In this document: positions 47,936-59,277 of the stretch, piece by piece
How the letters are laid out: every line of letters starts with the position of its first letter
How positions within the stretch are numbered: position 1 is the first letter of the stretch
NCBI GenBank assembly: GCA_000934385.1
Contig: KN880485.1
Coordinates: forward strand, 1 to 64,000
Direction of reading: 5' to 3'
Origin: Cylindrobasidium torrendii FP15055 ss-10
Lineage: Eukaryota > Basidiomycota > Agaricomycetes > Agaricales > Physalacriaceae
DNA: 64,000 nt
Program-made: the position numbers and the translations under genes
Notes under the pieces: model-generated
Database searches by the model: none
What the model was told of the DNA's origin: nothing
What the model saw: only the letters and a program-made list of their open reading frames with translations

Positions 47936-50900
47936 TGTTTGAATTTAACGCTTAGTGTTTGTGGTAGCCGCTCGTTAAGGGTATATCGGTCAATAAATCA
48001 ATATCCTGACTGTCGGAGAGTCGTCAAGAGCCTGTTGCTCGTAGTCGAGATTCGCCCAGTGGTCGCTTGGGATGAGGGAATGCAGTCACAGACGTCACTG
48101 TTTTCCGATCAAAGCTCGAAAATCCTGATTATGTCATCCCGCCCTTTCGTGTGATCGCGTTCGTTTCTCCGTTAAGAACCACGAGCTGGTTTGTGTGGCG
48201 TCCGCTGATGCCCTTCCTTCCCACTGTCTGCTGATTTCCAAAAAGCCTAAATGTGCATCCTTCCAGTAAGAGCGGTATTGGAGACATTAACGGGGCGGTT
48301 AGGGTTAACACTCGGGCGCCCACCAGTTGCCTGTCTTCGGACATAGACAGCCAAAGGTATTCTGGGTCTGGCTCATGGACCTCTCGGGCGGAGGGTTCCT
48401 TCAGTCTGCGGCCCTTGAGCCAGTCAGCTGTTGCAAGTCGAATTGGGCCTTGTAGCGAATGTGTGCCCATAGACGCCGACAACCATACGAACTTGCCTCT
48501 TCAAGCTCATGTGCCGTTACCGAGTTTTGTATCGTACAAGACCGCTTTATCGCGCCCTGGCTCATCTTTCGATTGTTAGCCCCCAAACTAGTACAATAAA
48601 GTGGATGCGAGCACGGCTCCCACACGAGGCTCGCTTGCTTCACGTTGCCTGGACGCCTCGGGGTATGCTTTGCCCCTTGCGTAGATGTTCTGAGCTCAAT
48701 CTCACGCGCCTATGGGAACCTACATCAACCTTCACCCCCGGCGGCACCTTTCCCTCGGCGTCCAGATCTTCGCCATCTGGAAATGGCCTTCTACTCCCCA
48801 TGAGCTGGAGAACCGCGTCTCAGGTCCTATGATCCCTCACAGTGTATACATCGCACCTTTGTGGTTCCACCTCGCAGGACAAGGGGGAAAACAGAAAGCA
48901 GCGGGCTGCATCACTGATTGAGTGTGCTTGGGACCGGGCCTAGTCCGTGTCCGTACCTACCAGAGAAAGAAGTCGCGTGCGATTAGAAAAGAACGATGAG
49001 CAGTAGTGAGCGGATGACGAACGCCTAGTAGGTAAGTATTGGTCCTACAAAATTCGAAGGTACGCTGGGCTCATCGATTGTGAATTGGTAGGGTCAGGTT
49101 TCTTCAGTTGTCAATGGCGCACTGGGCACAGGGGAATATATGATATCGTCGCTGGAGCAAAAAGGTCCAGTAGAATGAGGCTACGCAGAACGGGTTTATG
49201 ATCGGGGTGTCGAACGGGTTCCGAGATTGAATAGGACACTTGCTATATGCCACATCTTCAAACGTTCTTCTTCCGTTACACGCAAAGCGGGGTAAGTCTT
49301 GCCGAAGGAGCCAATGGCACCCAATCGTTCGTTAAACCTTAAAATTCTTATACTCCGCCGGTCTTTATACTCGCAAGTAGTGAAGTCTTCAAGGGGATTC
49401 GTGAAGAGCGAAATGTCCGGTACCGATAGTACACGAACCAGCACTCGGATTCGAACCGCCGCAAACCAACCTCGGGAATAAAGGCAAGCTGACTAACTTC
49501 AGCCACTGATGATGAGAATGGAGAGAAAGGGTATGTACAGCTCTGGAGGCCTAAATTACTGTAACATCCTGAGTGTAACTTGCACTGGCCGGCCGCAGAT
49601 TTCCCTTTTTCCAGTGAGTAGCAAGCTGTTAACGATCCTGGGCGACATTCATGCTGTCTTCGCAAAGGGGATTACAAGGCCACAACAATGTTTCAATGGC
49701 GGTCTAAGAACACAGACCACGCTTGGACTAGGACTTTGCCATGCAGCAGTCGCGTTCTCCTAAGCCTCGAGCCTACCGCCAACGTTGTCGAAGACAAGCC
49801 ATTGGAGCCCTCAAGTTCATGACCCCAAATTCCGATGGATTGAGAGTTTTATGAACACAACATTACCTCCATTCAGAGCATGACCATAGGATATCTTGTC
49901 GATGTTGACCTCCGCGGACTTTTGACTCACGAGCTGTATATCCGTGTGGATGGTCCATGCAAAGAGGCATCCAGGACGTCGACAAGAGATAAAATCAAAG
50001 GAAGAGTACTGTGACTGGACTACTCGATGCCACGCCGCCGAGCACTTGAGTGGCATCAGCCGTTGCCAACATTCATACCCACAAGTACAAATTTGGCGAA
50101 GACTTATACATCGAAGCACAGCTTACCGTGTCCCCGAACCATATGCAGCGCTCAATGAAAGGAAATGAAATGAAATCCTGATGAATCAGAAAACATAAAA
50201 GGCCGCCGCCATCGATAACCGAGACGAACGACTGAAAATCCATCATCTATGAGCAGAAGGCAAAGAAGCGGCTACAAGTCTTTGGGAGAATACAATTTGT
50301 GGCGCGAGCGTAAGCAGAAGGAAGGCGCATGGCAATTTGAGAATTCTTGATCTAACTTGATATGAGCGAAGCAGACCATATCCCTACACAAACAACTCGG
50401 TCAGCCCAGCGTCACGATTCACGCACCCAGTGCTGCTGCAAACTGGGTCCCATTGAGAACAATACCAGTAAACGCAGCTTCAGCTTTGCCCAATATCACG
50501 CCTCGCGCCCATGCGGGCCAAAGTCTATTGTCTATTTCATTATGGGATGACGAGCTCCTGCGCCGACCGAAATGAGGCGCACAGTGCGGAGGACAGTCGG
50601 TTGCGCATAGCAACGACTGGAGCACGCGTCGTCGTTGAGGCGGCGCCTCTTCATCCCGTTTTGGAAGTCCTTACGCACACACGGCGCGTGGCTTTGATCG
50701 AAAGCGCCTCAAACTCCTAATGGCCTCGAACGTACGACCCAGGCAGACTTGAATGATACTCATACTGGCAGCGGTTCGCTCAACGGCTCTGTGGCGTACT
50801 CCGGGGGATGGCTCGACCCTCGGAGGACCCAACCCTGATTCTCGGACGTGCGAATCCGGAATCGCTGCCACTATCATCAGACAGAGCAGGGGAATGTCGA

Positions 50901-51750
50901 ACTCTTCCACATCACGCGTGATTTCGTTGATGTGCTATATCCTGGGGCCTAGGCTATAAACCTTCACAGGGGTGGGGTGTGAAATGCGCCATCAAATTTG
51001 AACGTGCACGGCCGAGTGGCGATATCGCCCACAGAGTGATGGGGCACAATGGGTAAAATACCGTCTTAAATTGCCTGTGTCTGCTGTTCCACAGAAGCTC
51101 AGAGCGTTATGTGCAGCTCTCGAGGAAGAGGCAACGCCACCAGAGACGCCTCGAGGCATCGATGAAGCCTTGCGATTTGCTATCTCGTGGCAGACCAGCA
51201 CCCTGAAACCGTCCTCGTTCTCCTTTTTCATCACGCAACACGCTGCAGGGAACGTGTTTGCCTGGAGGATCCTGCTCGACAGAACGACATATGCAGACCA
51301 TCGACGTATCACAGAAGAGAGCAACCCCGAGAGCGGGCTGCCGCAAGTCGTACACACTCGAAATAGGGAATACTCTTTCCGTGGTGCAGCGTATGTTTTT
51401 TTTGGGATTTGCTGGGAATAATATTTCGTGGGGGCGTAAATGGCAGTCCGTGAGGATATGTATACTATGGACGGTACAGCGTAAGCGAACTAGGTAGCAG
51501 TGAAAAAGTAATATGAAGCACGAGAGGTCAATCACCAAAGCATCACTCGCGACGCGGGCCACCAACAATCCCGACGCCTCTGCCAGCTTTGTGGCCTGGT
51601 GTATTTTGTGCTGCAAGAGGGACGCGGCCTACGCGGGCCGGCGTGTAGGCGGAGGTGGATATGGTGGTAGTTGTAGGATTAATACACACATGAGATGCGT
51701 CGAAGGTAGAAACAATGTGAGAGCGAGGCAAAAGGATAGCAATACAAAGG
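47936..51750. other. gene-poor stretch, 3.8 kb
   Basis: The longest region without a supported gene. Frames of 60-120 codons occur on both strands but none shows domain-like sequence, splice-consistent extension or transposon character. No long direct or inverted repeat was noticed by eye. It lies between the membrane-protein start and the bHLH-2 stop. Confidence 0.4.
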
Positions 51751-52780
51751 CTAATAGTCGGAAGGGGCGGGGCTCGGTGAGTGAGCCGACGCGTGCGAGT
51801 GGCCGGGGCGATGGTCCGGCGGCGGAGACATGGGCCGCGAGTTGACGGGGTATGTCGCTGGGTCCTCCCCAAGCGCGATCTTCTCGTTGATCGAACGCAG
51901 ACGGTGTAGTTCGGCCTCCATTTGCTGGACCCGTTTCTGCAGGTCGGTGTTCTGCGCCTCGAGACTGATGATGTGGGATGTAGCTGTGGACAGATGAGCA
52001 CAAGAAATCCGCTTTCTTCCACGGTCCGGACGTACCACGGTCAAGCAGGGACACTTTGCTGCTCTTCTGATTTGAGACGGGTAGGACGTCCTTAAGCTTA
52101 GCATAGCCATCACGAAGCTCATCGCGGCGGCGTTGCTCAGCCTCGATGCGCTGGCGGCGGGTAGCCTCTTTGCGAGAGTGGGCAAGATTTTCTGAAAAAA
52201 GAACGCCCATGTCGTCGTCGTCGGAATCCTGGCTGCGCTGACGGCGTCCACGTCCACCAGAAGATGTCGTCGGGGACGGTGTAGTCGGGTTGTAGCGGAC
52301 GTTGGTGGACGTACGGTGGACGAGAGAATGAGAGCGGGAGGAGGAAGGCGAATTGGCGCCTGAGGAGGAATGCGAGTGTTGGTACAAGCCGTCTGCGGAA
52401 GTATCCGAACCCGAGATGGGAGGAGACATGGGCTCCCCGTAGATCTCAGGGGAGGCCGGTGGGGGCGTGTTGGTCGCGAGCTGCGTGCCGTACACGGGGA
52501 CAGCCGCCTGTTGATGGTGATATCCTGGATACAATCCCCCGTACGATGGCTGCGCCGCCTGCAGTTGTTGTTCTATCCCTGCTCCAATGTTATCAGATCC
52601 AATTAACGAGGCTACAGCAATACACGCACGCGTTTGAGGGGTGGGGCCCGCCCCAACCTGGTACGCTCCCATTTCAGACGGCGCGTAGCCTCCCATCGGA
52701 TATCCACCTTGTTGGTGCTCGTCGCCGCCAGAGTAATATCCACCGTGGTGGTAGCCTGATTCCGACATGTTGTGATCCAT
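51751..52780 (-). CDS. bHLH transcription factor (bHLH-2)
   Basis: Second E-box-type regulator of the window. Three exons (52780-52630, 52578-52036, 51983-51751) close to 308 aa. The N-terminus is Gly/Tyr/His-rich (SGYHHGGYYSGGDEHQQGG), then Ser/Pro-rich. The bHLH reads RRQRIEAEQRRRDELRDGY, KLKDVLP, KVSLLDRATSHIISLE and runs into a coiled segment (LQKRVQQMEAELHRLRSINE). The Ser/Pro/His tail ends SPAPSDY. It keeps the same contact residues and the same intron position within the bHLH (after SLLDR / SILAK) as bHLH-1, which argues for an old duplication. The first intron (52579-52629) is 51 nt and has no in-frame stop, so retention would add 17 residues. Confidence 0.87.
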
Positions 52781-54341
52781 TGTCTTGCAAAAAGAAATTT
52801 CAGAAAATTGTCGTCAGGGGATTAGCGTCGTGTGGGCAGTCGTCGGGGGTCGTCAGTGCAGAAAAAGAAATGGAAGAATATGGACGCGATGAGGACAGGA
52901 GACAAACGCGCTGTTTGCGTCCGCCATCAGCCGGCCGATCCCTTTGTACACTTTCGCTGTTCAAACAACCTGCTAGCTCGTCATTTTGACTTTTACGAAG
53001 CTCCGTGGCCGCAGTCGACTGTCCGAGCCTCTCGCTCTTTCTGCCCGTACAATTCGCGTCTACCGCGCTGCTCCGCGGACTCTGATCGTATCCAGTGGGT
53101 CGAATATTATGACCTGCACGACTTTCAGTCCGTATCTAGAATCCATCGACGGTCATCGTGGTTGTCGACAAGAGTTTTGTGGTCACGAAATAGTCATGAA
53201 GAGTTCCATTTCAGCGGTACAGAGCCGCAAAAACCTCAGCTTTGATCATCAGCCACAGGTCACCCAGCCTTTCCGCTTCTGGACGTATGTGCTCTGCCAG
53301 CAAAAAGAAAAGGTAAACTTCTGGTTATGGAGAACAAAGGAAGAACATGTTCGCACTTCTCCAGGTCTGGATCCTCGGTGCACAGTAGGTTAACCTGATC
53401 TTCAGTGTGACCCTGCGGAGGTCGTAGAGCGTGTATATCGACACGCCCATTTAATCTGCTCCACGACTTTACAGGAGGGGACCCCCACACATTAAACCCA
53501 CGCCTCAATATGCATTGTGCAGGGTCGTACTCTCACTGCTCAGGCTTGTATGAATGCCACCATTCAGCGTCCATGACGAGAATTTCTCGCACACTGGCAG
53601 CTACAAAAGATGATTCGATAAAGTGCCTTTGACGATTGAAAACCACCATACAGAAACTGACTTGCGAGAGGCGTGCTACCGCAAGGGTAGCGGATGGGTG
53701 CAGAGGTACACCTCGTGGATCTCGCAAAGCAAAAGGGAAGCAATAATCATTTGAAAGACACAAACATCGGATGGAGCGTGCGAAGATGAAGCCATCCAGG
53801 AGCAATGCAGCCGTCATTCACTGGTTCGTGGTAGGCGTCTCACAGTGCGCTCCTAGAAAGACAAAATAAACGAGTTACGAGACTTATCCACCTTACTGAA
53901 TCTTTTTGTTAGTAAGCTTTGAGAACATTAACGAAGACAAGTGTGATGAACGGTGCCCGAGGAACGAAGCTGCTTTTTCTTGTGACTCTACGGTGAGCTA
54001 TGTAAGACTCTGTAGAAGCAGTCAGTACACGCTCACGAAGGCGTGAACTACCACAGGCTGTAATAGACCATTGCTCGAAAACTACGAACTCGGCGTTACA
54101 TAGACACCGCAGTAACATTCATGTCACACATTTCCCACAAACGACGGCGGTATACTCTCAAGTAGAGTATGCTAGCCTTGATCTGGGCCGTCGTTAGCTT
54201 AGTTTGCGGTCTATCACAGTAGTACAATTTGGCAAAAGAGCATTTAACGGGTGGCTGTGCCATTGTTTGCCACACGATGTACGCAATGAAGGCCATCAGG
54301 CTCTCGAACGTGTTTATTTCTTCCTACGTCGACCCACCATC
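52781..54341. other. divergent intergenic region, 1.56 kb
   Basis: Upstream sequence of bHLH-2 (-) and TBCA (+). Frames such as 52986-53393 (+) and 53533-53817 (-) lack recognisable features. No clear TATA box or repeat. Confidence 0.45.
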
Positions 54342-54831
54342 ATGTCTGATATTCAAGCAATCCAACGCCAACTGAAGATCAAGTCCTCTTCTGCCAAACG
54401 GTTAGGCCTTGGCTTGGGGCTACATCGCAGAGTCCTCATGTCGTCCTGAAGGCTGATGAAGGAACACACTCTCTATCGCAAAGAGGCCGAAGACAACAAG
54501 GTAAAGCTCGACAAGATGATTGCAAGTGGGATTGCCGAGGACGAGTGGGAGGTCAAGAATGCTGTGCGTCTCTGTGGCATATTCCTTCGTATTTCCTGAC
54601 TTGCGCGACAGAAACGCGTTCTGGATGAGAGCAATCGGATGATTGAAGATTCGGCGACCCGTGCTGGGCGCGCGGCGGGGGAACTCAGGGATCTTGTGGT
54701 GCGTATAGATTCAACGTCGGAAATCGCTGGCACCTAACGTCGTGCAGGTCAGTGTCAAGACTAAGCCCGAGTTTCAGGAAAACCCAGAGCTATTGAACGC
54801 AGAAACCGTCCTCGAAGAAGTGACTATCTGA
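54342..54831 (+). CDS. TBCA: tubulin-specific chaperone A
   Basis: Small helical-bundle chaperone (yeast Rbl2) that captures beta-tubulin during folding in the cytosol. Four exons with 46-51-nt introns encode about 113 aa, the normal size. The start MSDIQAIQRQLKIKSSSAKR joins, after removal of the first intron, to LMKEHTLYRKEAEDNKVKLD and then DEWEVKNA. The third helix reads KRVLDESNRMIEDS and the last part ends NPELLNAETVLEEVTI. Charged heptad-like helices and full coverage give a confident assignment. Its stop is only 19 nt from the MED11 stop on the opposite strand. Confidence 0.9.
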
Positions 54832-54850
54832 TTACAGTTCTCCGCAATTA

Positions 54851-55451
54851 TCACACTGTACCCTGTATATCCATTTCAACATCCACATTTTCCTCTTCTT
54901 GAGCTGCTTTGAGCCTCTTGAGTGCATCGAGAATGCCTGTCCATGCGTCCCGTTCGATCCTACTTTCCTGCAAGCCACGCAACGCTTTCCCATCCGCCGC
55001 GATATCCAGTGATACGCCCGTGTTTGGAGGAACAAAACCTGCAGGGGGTGCTTCAATAGCGGTGGGAGCCGTTCGTGCGTGTCGGATGTGTGCCAGTGTG
55101 CTTCGGATGCCTTCTTGCACGCTCTACCAGATCTTTGTTTGTTCATTGTATTTGGGCAGCTTCATACTCACATTCAATGTCTCAAAATAGTCGCCTACTT
55201 CGAGCACAAACTTCTCGATACGCTCTTCTCCTTGTGGAAGTGGATCATCGGGAGAGTCCGTTTGAGGCAGCGTAAGGAGGGAGACGGACGATGCAGCAAG
55301 TGTAAGCAATTTGCCGATGGACTACCAAGTCTTAGTATACTACATTCCGTTATGTAGCTCTGAATACCTTCTCGACTTCACCCAGCCCTGCAATCTGTCT
55401 CGAGGTCTTTGTTGAAGCCCAAATGGGGTCCAACTCTTCATGCTCTGCCAT
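54851..55451 (-). CDS. MED11: Mediator complex subunit 11
   Basis: Head-module subunit of Mediator, working with MED22 in RNA polymerase II pre-initiation complexes in the nucleus. Three exons with introns near 55377-55323 and 55171-55124 give about 168 aa. MAEHEELDPIWASTKTSRQI starts the protein, GLGEVEK joins SIGKLLTLAASSVSLL (the conserved first helices), then ERIEKFVLEVGDYFETLN and SVQEGIRSTLAHIRHAR. A fungal insert and a C-terminal helix (RDAWTGILDALKRLKAA) end with acidic residues. The family is short and weakly conserved, so the call rests on the helix pattern and the GxxE-K-S-IGxLLxxA signature. Its start is 23 nt from that of the ABC gene. Confidence 0.78.
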
Positions 55452-55474
55452 GGCGGTAAGACCCAAGAGCGATC
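55452..55474. promoter_or_regulatory. 23-bp gap between divergent start codons
   Basis: The MED11 ATG (minus, 55451) and the ABC ATPase ATG (plus, 55475) are separated by 23 bp. The promoters and 5' UTRs must therefore overlap each other or the neighbouring coding sequence, or one start lies further inside (the next Met of the ABC frame is at 55535). Confidence 0.6.
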
Positions 55475-57360
55475 ATGCTGATCGCCGCAACCGCGTCAGT
55501 CAGCATCAGCCGAGCCGTGACCGTAGCGCGCCTTATGTCTTTACTCTCATCACTGCGGACGCAAGCCCGCGCGTCTGGACGAATTCGACTCATTAGCACT
55601 TCTCCGCACATAATCAATATTCCTACCGCCGACGTATACCGCTTTGGCGCAGCGTCAGACCCCATCTTCCGGCATGTTTCCTGGACAGTAAATGAGGGCG
55701 AACACTGGGCAGTTCTCGCTGCTGCGAACGAGAAGGATGATTTCTTCCAGGTGAGCTCACATATACATTCCCTGGCTCCAGCTCAGTAACTGAGTGAAGA
55801 TGCTCCTTGGGCATCGGCGAATTAGCCCACACCCACCTCCACCAGGTCTCTACCCAGGCCTATCGAAAGTTGAATCAGAATTCCCTGCCTCTCTGGTCTC
55901 CTTCGCAAACCGCAGACGGTCTGGTGGGGCCTTCTACGACTATACGGCTCGGTACGGCGCTGTCCAAGACCAGGATCGTATCACACTTCGCCAGCATATG
56001 TTTCCAGAAACCATCGATCCATACGGCGGTATTCCAGAAATACTGCGCGCTCCGGGCTGGGAAAAGACGGTGGATGTAGTTGCGAACCTTTCACCCCAGA
56101 AACGAGCTCTGTTCGAAAGTCTGGTGCAACAGATGGGTTTGGCTGCGTTCCTTGACATCCCACTCATCGCATTGAGCAATGGTCAGACACGTCGAGCACG
56201 CATCCTCAAGGCCATCTGGGGACAGCCACAGCTCCTGCTTCTGGATGAACCTCTTAGTGAGTCTGCTTCGTCATTATCTACACGCAGGTTCTCATTCTTG
56301 TAGCCGGGCTTGACGTAGACGCTCGTCCGAAACTCCTCGACACGCTTCACAACCTTCGCACCCCGCGTGTGATTCTTGGCCTGCGCAAGCACGACGTCGT
56401 GCCAGACTGGATCACCCATCTCGCTTTTCTCAGAGGCACCACTGTGAAGACCGGCTCGAAGGAAGAAATACTCGCAGACGGCAGCCTCGGCGCCGCTGCG
56501 CAGGCTACCTCCACACCCATTACCCCACCTCGCATCGGTGAAATGGTGGCGGACCTCCAAAATGTATCGGTAAAATACGAAGACAGACAAGTGCGTCCGG
56601 TTCACCTTCGGTGCAACCTCATCCATTCTGACTCCTCAATGCGTAGATTCTGAAGAATATCAATTGGCAGATCAGACAAGGCGAAAGATGGCACCTCCAA
56701 GGCGCCAATGGGTCTGGGAAAACGACGCTACTAGCGCTGCTTACTGGAGATCATCCGCAATCATATACACAAAAACACCTCCGTTTATTCGGACGTCCCC
56801 GACCGCGCATTGCGACACCACAGCTGCAGTCACTCATTGGCGTTGTCTCCCCAGAGATGTTCGATGCCTTTCCCAGGCGCGCAGGAATGCTCGTACGGGA
56901 CGTCGTTGGTACAGGTTTCGACGGCACTTTTGTTACGCGCGGAAAACATGGCGTTGGGACTGGCATCATGCAAAATCTGTCTGAACAGGACGTTGAATGG
57001 CGCGTACAACGCCGAGAAGAGGTGGTATTTGCCCTCCAGCCGTCCGCAGGTTTCGGCGAACGCGAGTTCGTGGACCTGGGCGTTGGGGAACAGAGGATCG
57101 TATTGCTCATGCGCGCGCTCGTTGGCAGGCCTCAACTTGTGCTGCTAGATGAGGTCTGGAGTGGCATGGACGAGAGTATGGTAGACAATGCGAAAAGGTA
57201 TTTGAGGGAAGGCGGTGGTGTCAATGACGAGCAGGCCGTCGTAGTTATCACGCACTGGGAACAGGAGGTACCCTGGAGTGCCGCCGATGGGCTCAAGCGG
57301 ATTCGATTGGATCAAAGAGCCCCAGAAACCACCGTGCAGAAGCCTGAAGCCCTCCAATAA
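55475..57360 (+). CDS. soluble twin ABC ATPase (YDR061W/ModF-like)
   Basis: Two fused ABC ATPase domains without membrane spans, like yeast YDR061W and bacterial ModF/PhrA-type proteins; function unclear. Four exons (55475-55750, 55800-56256, 56304-56590, 56647-57360) close to 577 aa. The first ~45 residues are rich in Arg/Ser/Ala without acids, so mitochondrial import is likely. Domain 1 has lost a usable Walker A (AAANEKDDFF in its place) but keeps LSNGQ and LLLLDEPLTGLD. Domain 2 has GANGSGKTTLL, a modified signature (LGVGEQR), Walker B LVLLDEVWSGMD and the His switch (ITHWEQ). Domain 2 therefore looks active and domain 1 degenerate for ATP binding. Shares a 23-bp start-to-start gap with MED11. 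Confidence 0.83.
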
Positions 57361-57512
57361 ATACGCGAAGAATCAATCTCCATGCTCAACAACTCGATTT
57401 TGCTGACTGAATCCTACGGGTCACCCTGCGATACACCTTGACAAGAGTTCAGAACGCGTTCAGTTTATATACCGAGCAGCGCTGATCTTGGCCGCTCCGG
57501 GGACAATACTGT

Positions 57513-58664
57513 CTACACTTGTGTAATAGTCTCGAGGGCTGTTCTTGAATCGACGGTCGCGAGAACCTCGACCGCATCTCTCTATAGCCCGTCAGCAAGC
57601 TGCAACAATAGGCATCGGAATGAGGGTGCATACCCAAACACGACGCTCGTACTCCACACCTTTTAGCACGTAGTCACTAACCTCTCTCACCTTGCACATC
57701 CACAAAATTGACCCTTCAGTATTTGAGCGTCCCCGCCCACAGCGCCAAAAACCAGCTTCAGATGAGTATACGCCTTCCTGCTCCATCTGCCTGAAGAATT
57801 CGTTGGCGGGGCCGGTTACATCCCTCCTTAGGTTTGAAATACAGAAGCCTGGGCAGAGGCAGGTTACAGTCAGCGGGGCGTCCTTTTCCGATGAGCTCTT
57901 GCAGCGCGCGTATAGAACACTTGAATTACTGCTTGACAACACCAGGTTAGTTGACGCAGAGACGGCCCAATGGCAAGCTGAAATACATTTGGTTAGGGCA
58001 TATCGGCCAGCGGCGACACTGAGGGACGATAATGAGCTCGAGAACGGCCACTTGACGAGGGACGCTCACCTAGGATCCTTGGTATACTCTGGGCTACTCA
58101 TAGCCTTGAAGCTGTTTGTGCTTCCGTCGACGATGGTGGGGGGTCAAGTCGAGCGCCAAAGAACGTGCTTGAGACAACATTAACAAGTCTAGAGATCGTG
58201 TTGTTCATCTTGGCCGTTCTGAGCAAAATTGGGGCGAGGCGAATCGAAAGGAGAAGGTTGCTAAGGGAGTTTACTTGAATCCTGATACGATAAGCTTCGC
58301 AAGTGGTTTTGGACGACATACATTTGCTCATATCCATCTGCGGTTTGGGACATCTCGAAGGCTTCGACGGATTTCGCTACAAGCATGTCGAGACGCTCTA
58401 AATCGCGTCCGACGCGGTCCACGAAGACCACGACGCTCTCGAAGCCAGAAACGTTGAATTGCCATGCCTCTGAGTCGGCGGCGGCGCCAGAATCAAGTTC
58501 TTGGGATTCATCCTTGCAAAATATCTGGATGCCTCGCAACCCAATCCGTTGCTGGCTCCGGTAACGATGATAGTCTTGTCCATGAGGTCGCCACTGACGG
58601 TAGGAAGGATTTTCGTAGCTTTCTGTTCGGCCCATAGCTCAGCATCGAGACTAAATTGTACCAT
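57513..58664 (-). pseudogene. broken paralogue of SDR1
   Basis: Clear homologue of SDR1: starts with MVQFSLDAELWAEQKATK, keeps TGASNGLG, and retains the Tyr-Lys motif in YALTKLIQVFY with the same intron positions. The frame is broken several times relative to SDR1. After NPKNLILA (near 58490) the copy is a net 43 nt shorter. One base is missing just after LIQVFYTR. An 11-nt and a 1-nt deletion lie around 57720-57760. The final exon still resembles SDR1 and ends at a TAG at 57513. The stretch that was NAS in SDR1 reads AKS here. No splice choice that I tried rescues the frame. Probably a recently decayed duplicate; sequencing error would have to be repeated to explain it. Confidence 0.78.
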
Positions 58665-58863
58665 GCTTAGTTTTCTTGGACGCAATGCTACCAGAACGAT
58701 GCACTAGTAGTTGTTTACAGCAGCAAGAACACACGAAGGCCATCGGCATACGACAAAGGTGTCAGATAGAGCGTTTTGCTCTCAGCCCGAGTTCGCAACA
58801 TAGTGTTTAGCGTACAGACACGATACTCATAAGAAAAAATGACCAGAAATGTAGCAAAATTAT

Positions 58864-59277
58864 TCAATGCAGCGGAACAGGAATGCTGGTCTGCTCGCTT
58901 ACTAGCTGCAAAGCAAGTGCTTCGGTAGGATTTGGATTATTCATATCCGCCTCTTGCGCTAGCTTGACAACAACGTTCTCGGTGATCCTGACGACGTTGT
59001 GCGCATCGACTGCGGATGCATCCAAACGGTGCTCTGGTGATTTGCGCAGGTCCAATATTTCGTCATTTGTCAAGTCCTCTATATCGCAAGGCTGGGGAAA
59101 TAATAAGCAGGAGACCATGACTTCAAAGGAAATGCAAACCCTATGACAGATCTTCCTTCTTGGTGTGAGTTTTTCAAGCACTACAACGATTGTAGTACAG
59201 GCCTGCCACGTCAACCAACCTTGAAAGTCGCTGCGCTGCAATGGTGAGCAAAAATTATCGCAAGCCGAAAAAGCCAA
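58864..59277 (-). pseudogene. truncated N-terminal piece of an APH-like kinase
   Basis: The end of this minus-strand frame resembles the beginning of fungal aminoglycoside-phosphotransferase-like (kinase-fold) proteins: a polar lead with LTNDEILDLRKSP, then AHNVVRITENVVVKLAQEAD, TEALALQLVSEQTSIPVP. In that family this is followed by a catalytic loop and DFG-like metal site. Here a stop comes two codons later, and no catalytic half is found in the 200 bp before the SDR pseudogene. It is most likely a gene remnant. The similarity covers only ~70 residues, so the family call is modest. Confidence 0.45.

Noticed and set aside
49436..49515. tRNA-like GGTTCGAATCC on the minus strand and an adjacent ATGATGA/CTGA pair suggesting a box C/D snoRNA
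   Set aside because: The T-stem has two mismatches and no acceptor stem. The C/D pair has at best a 3-bp terminal stem. Both look like chance.
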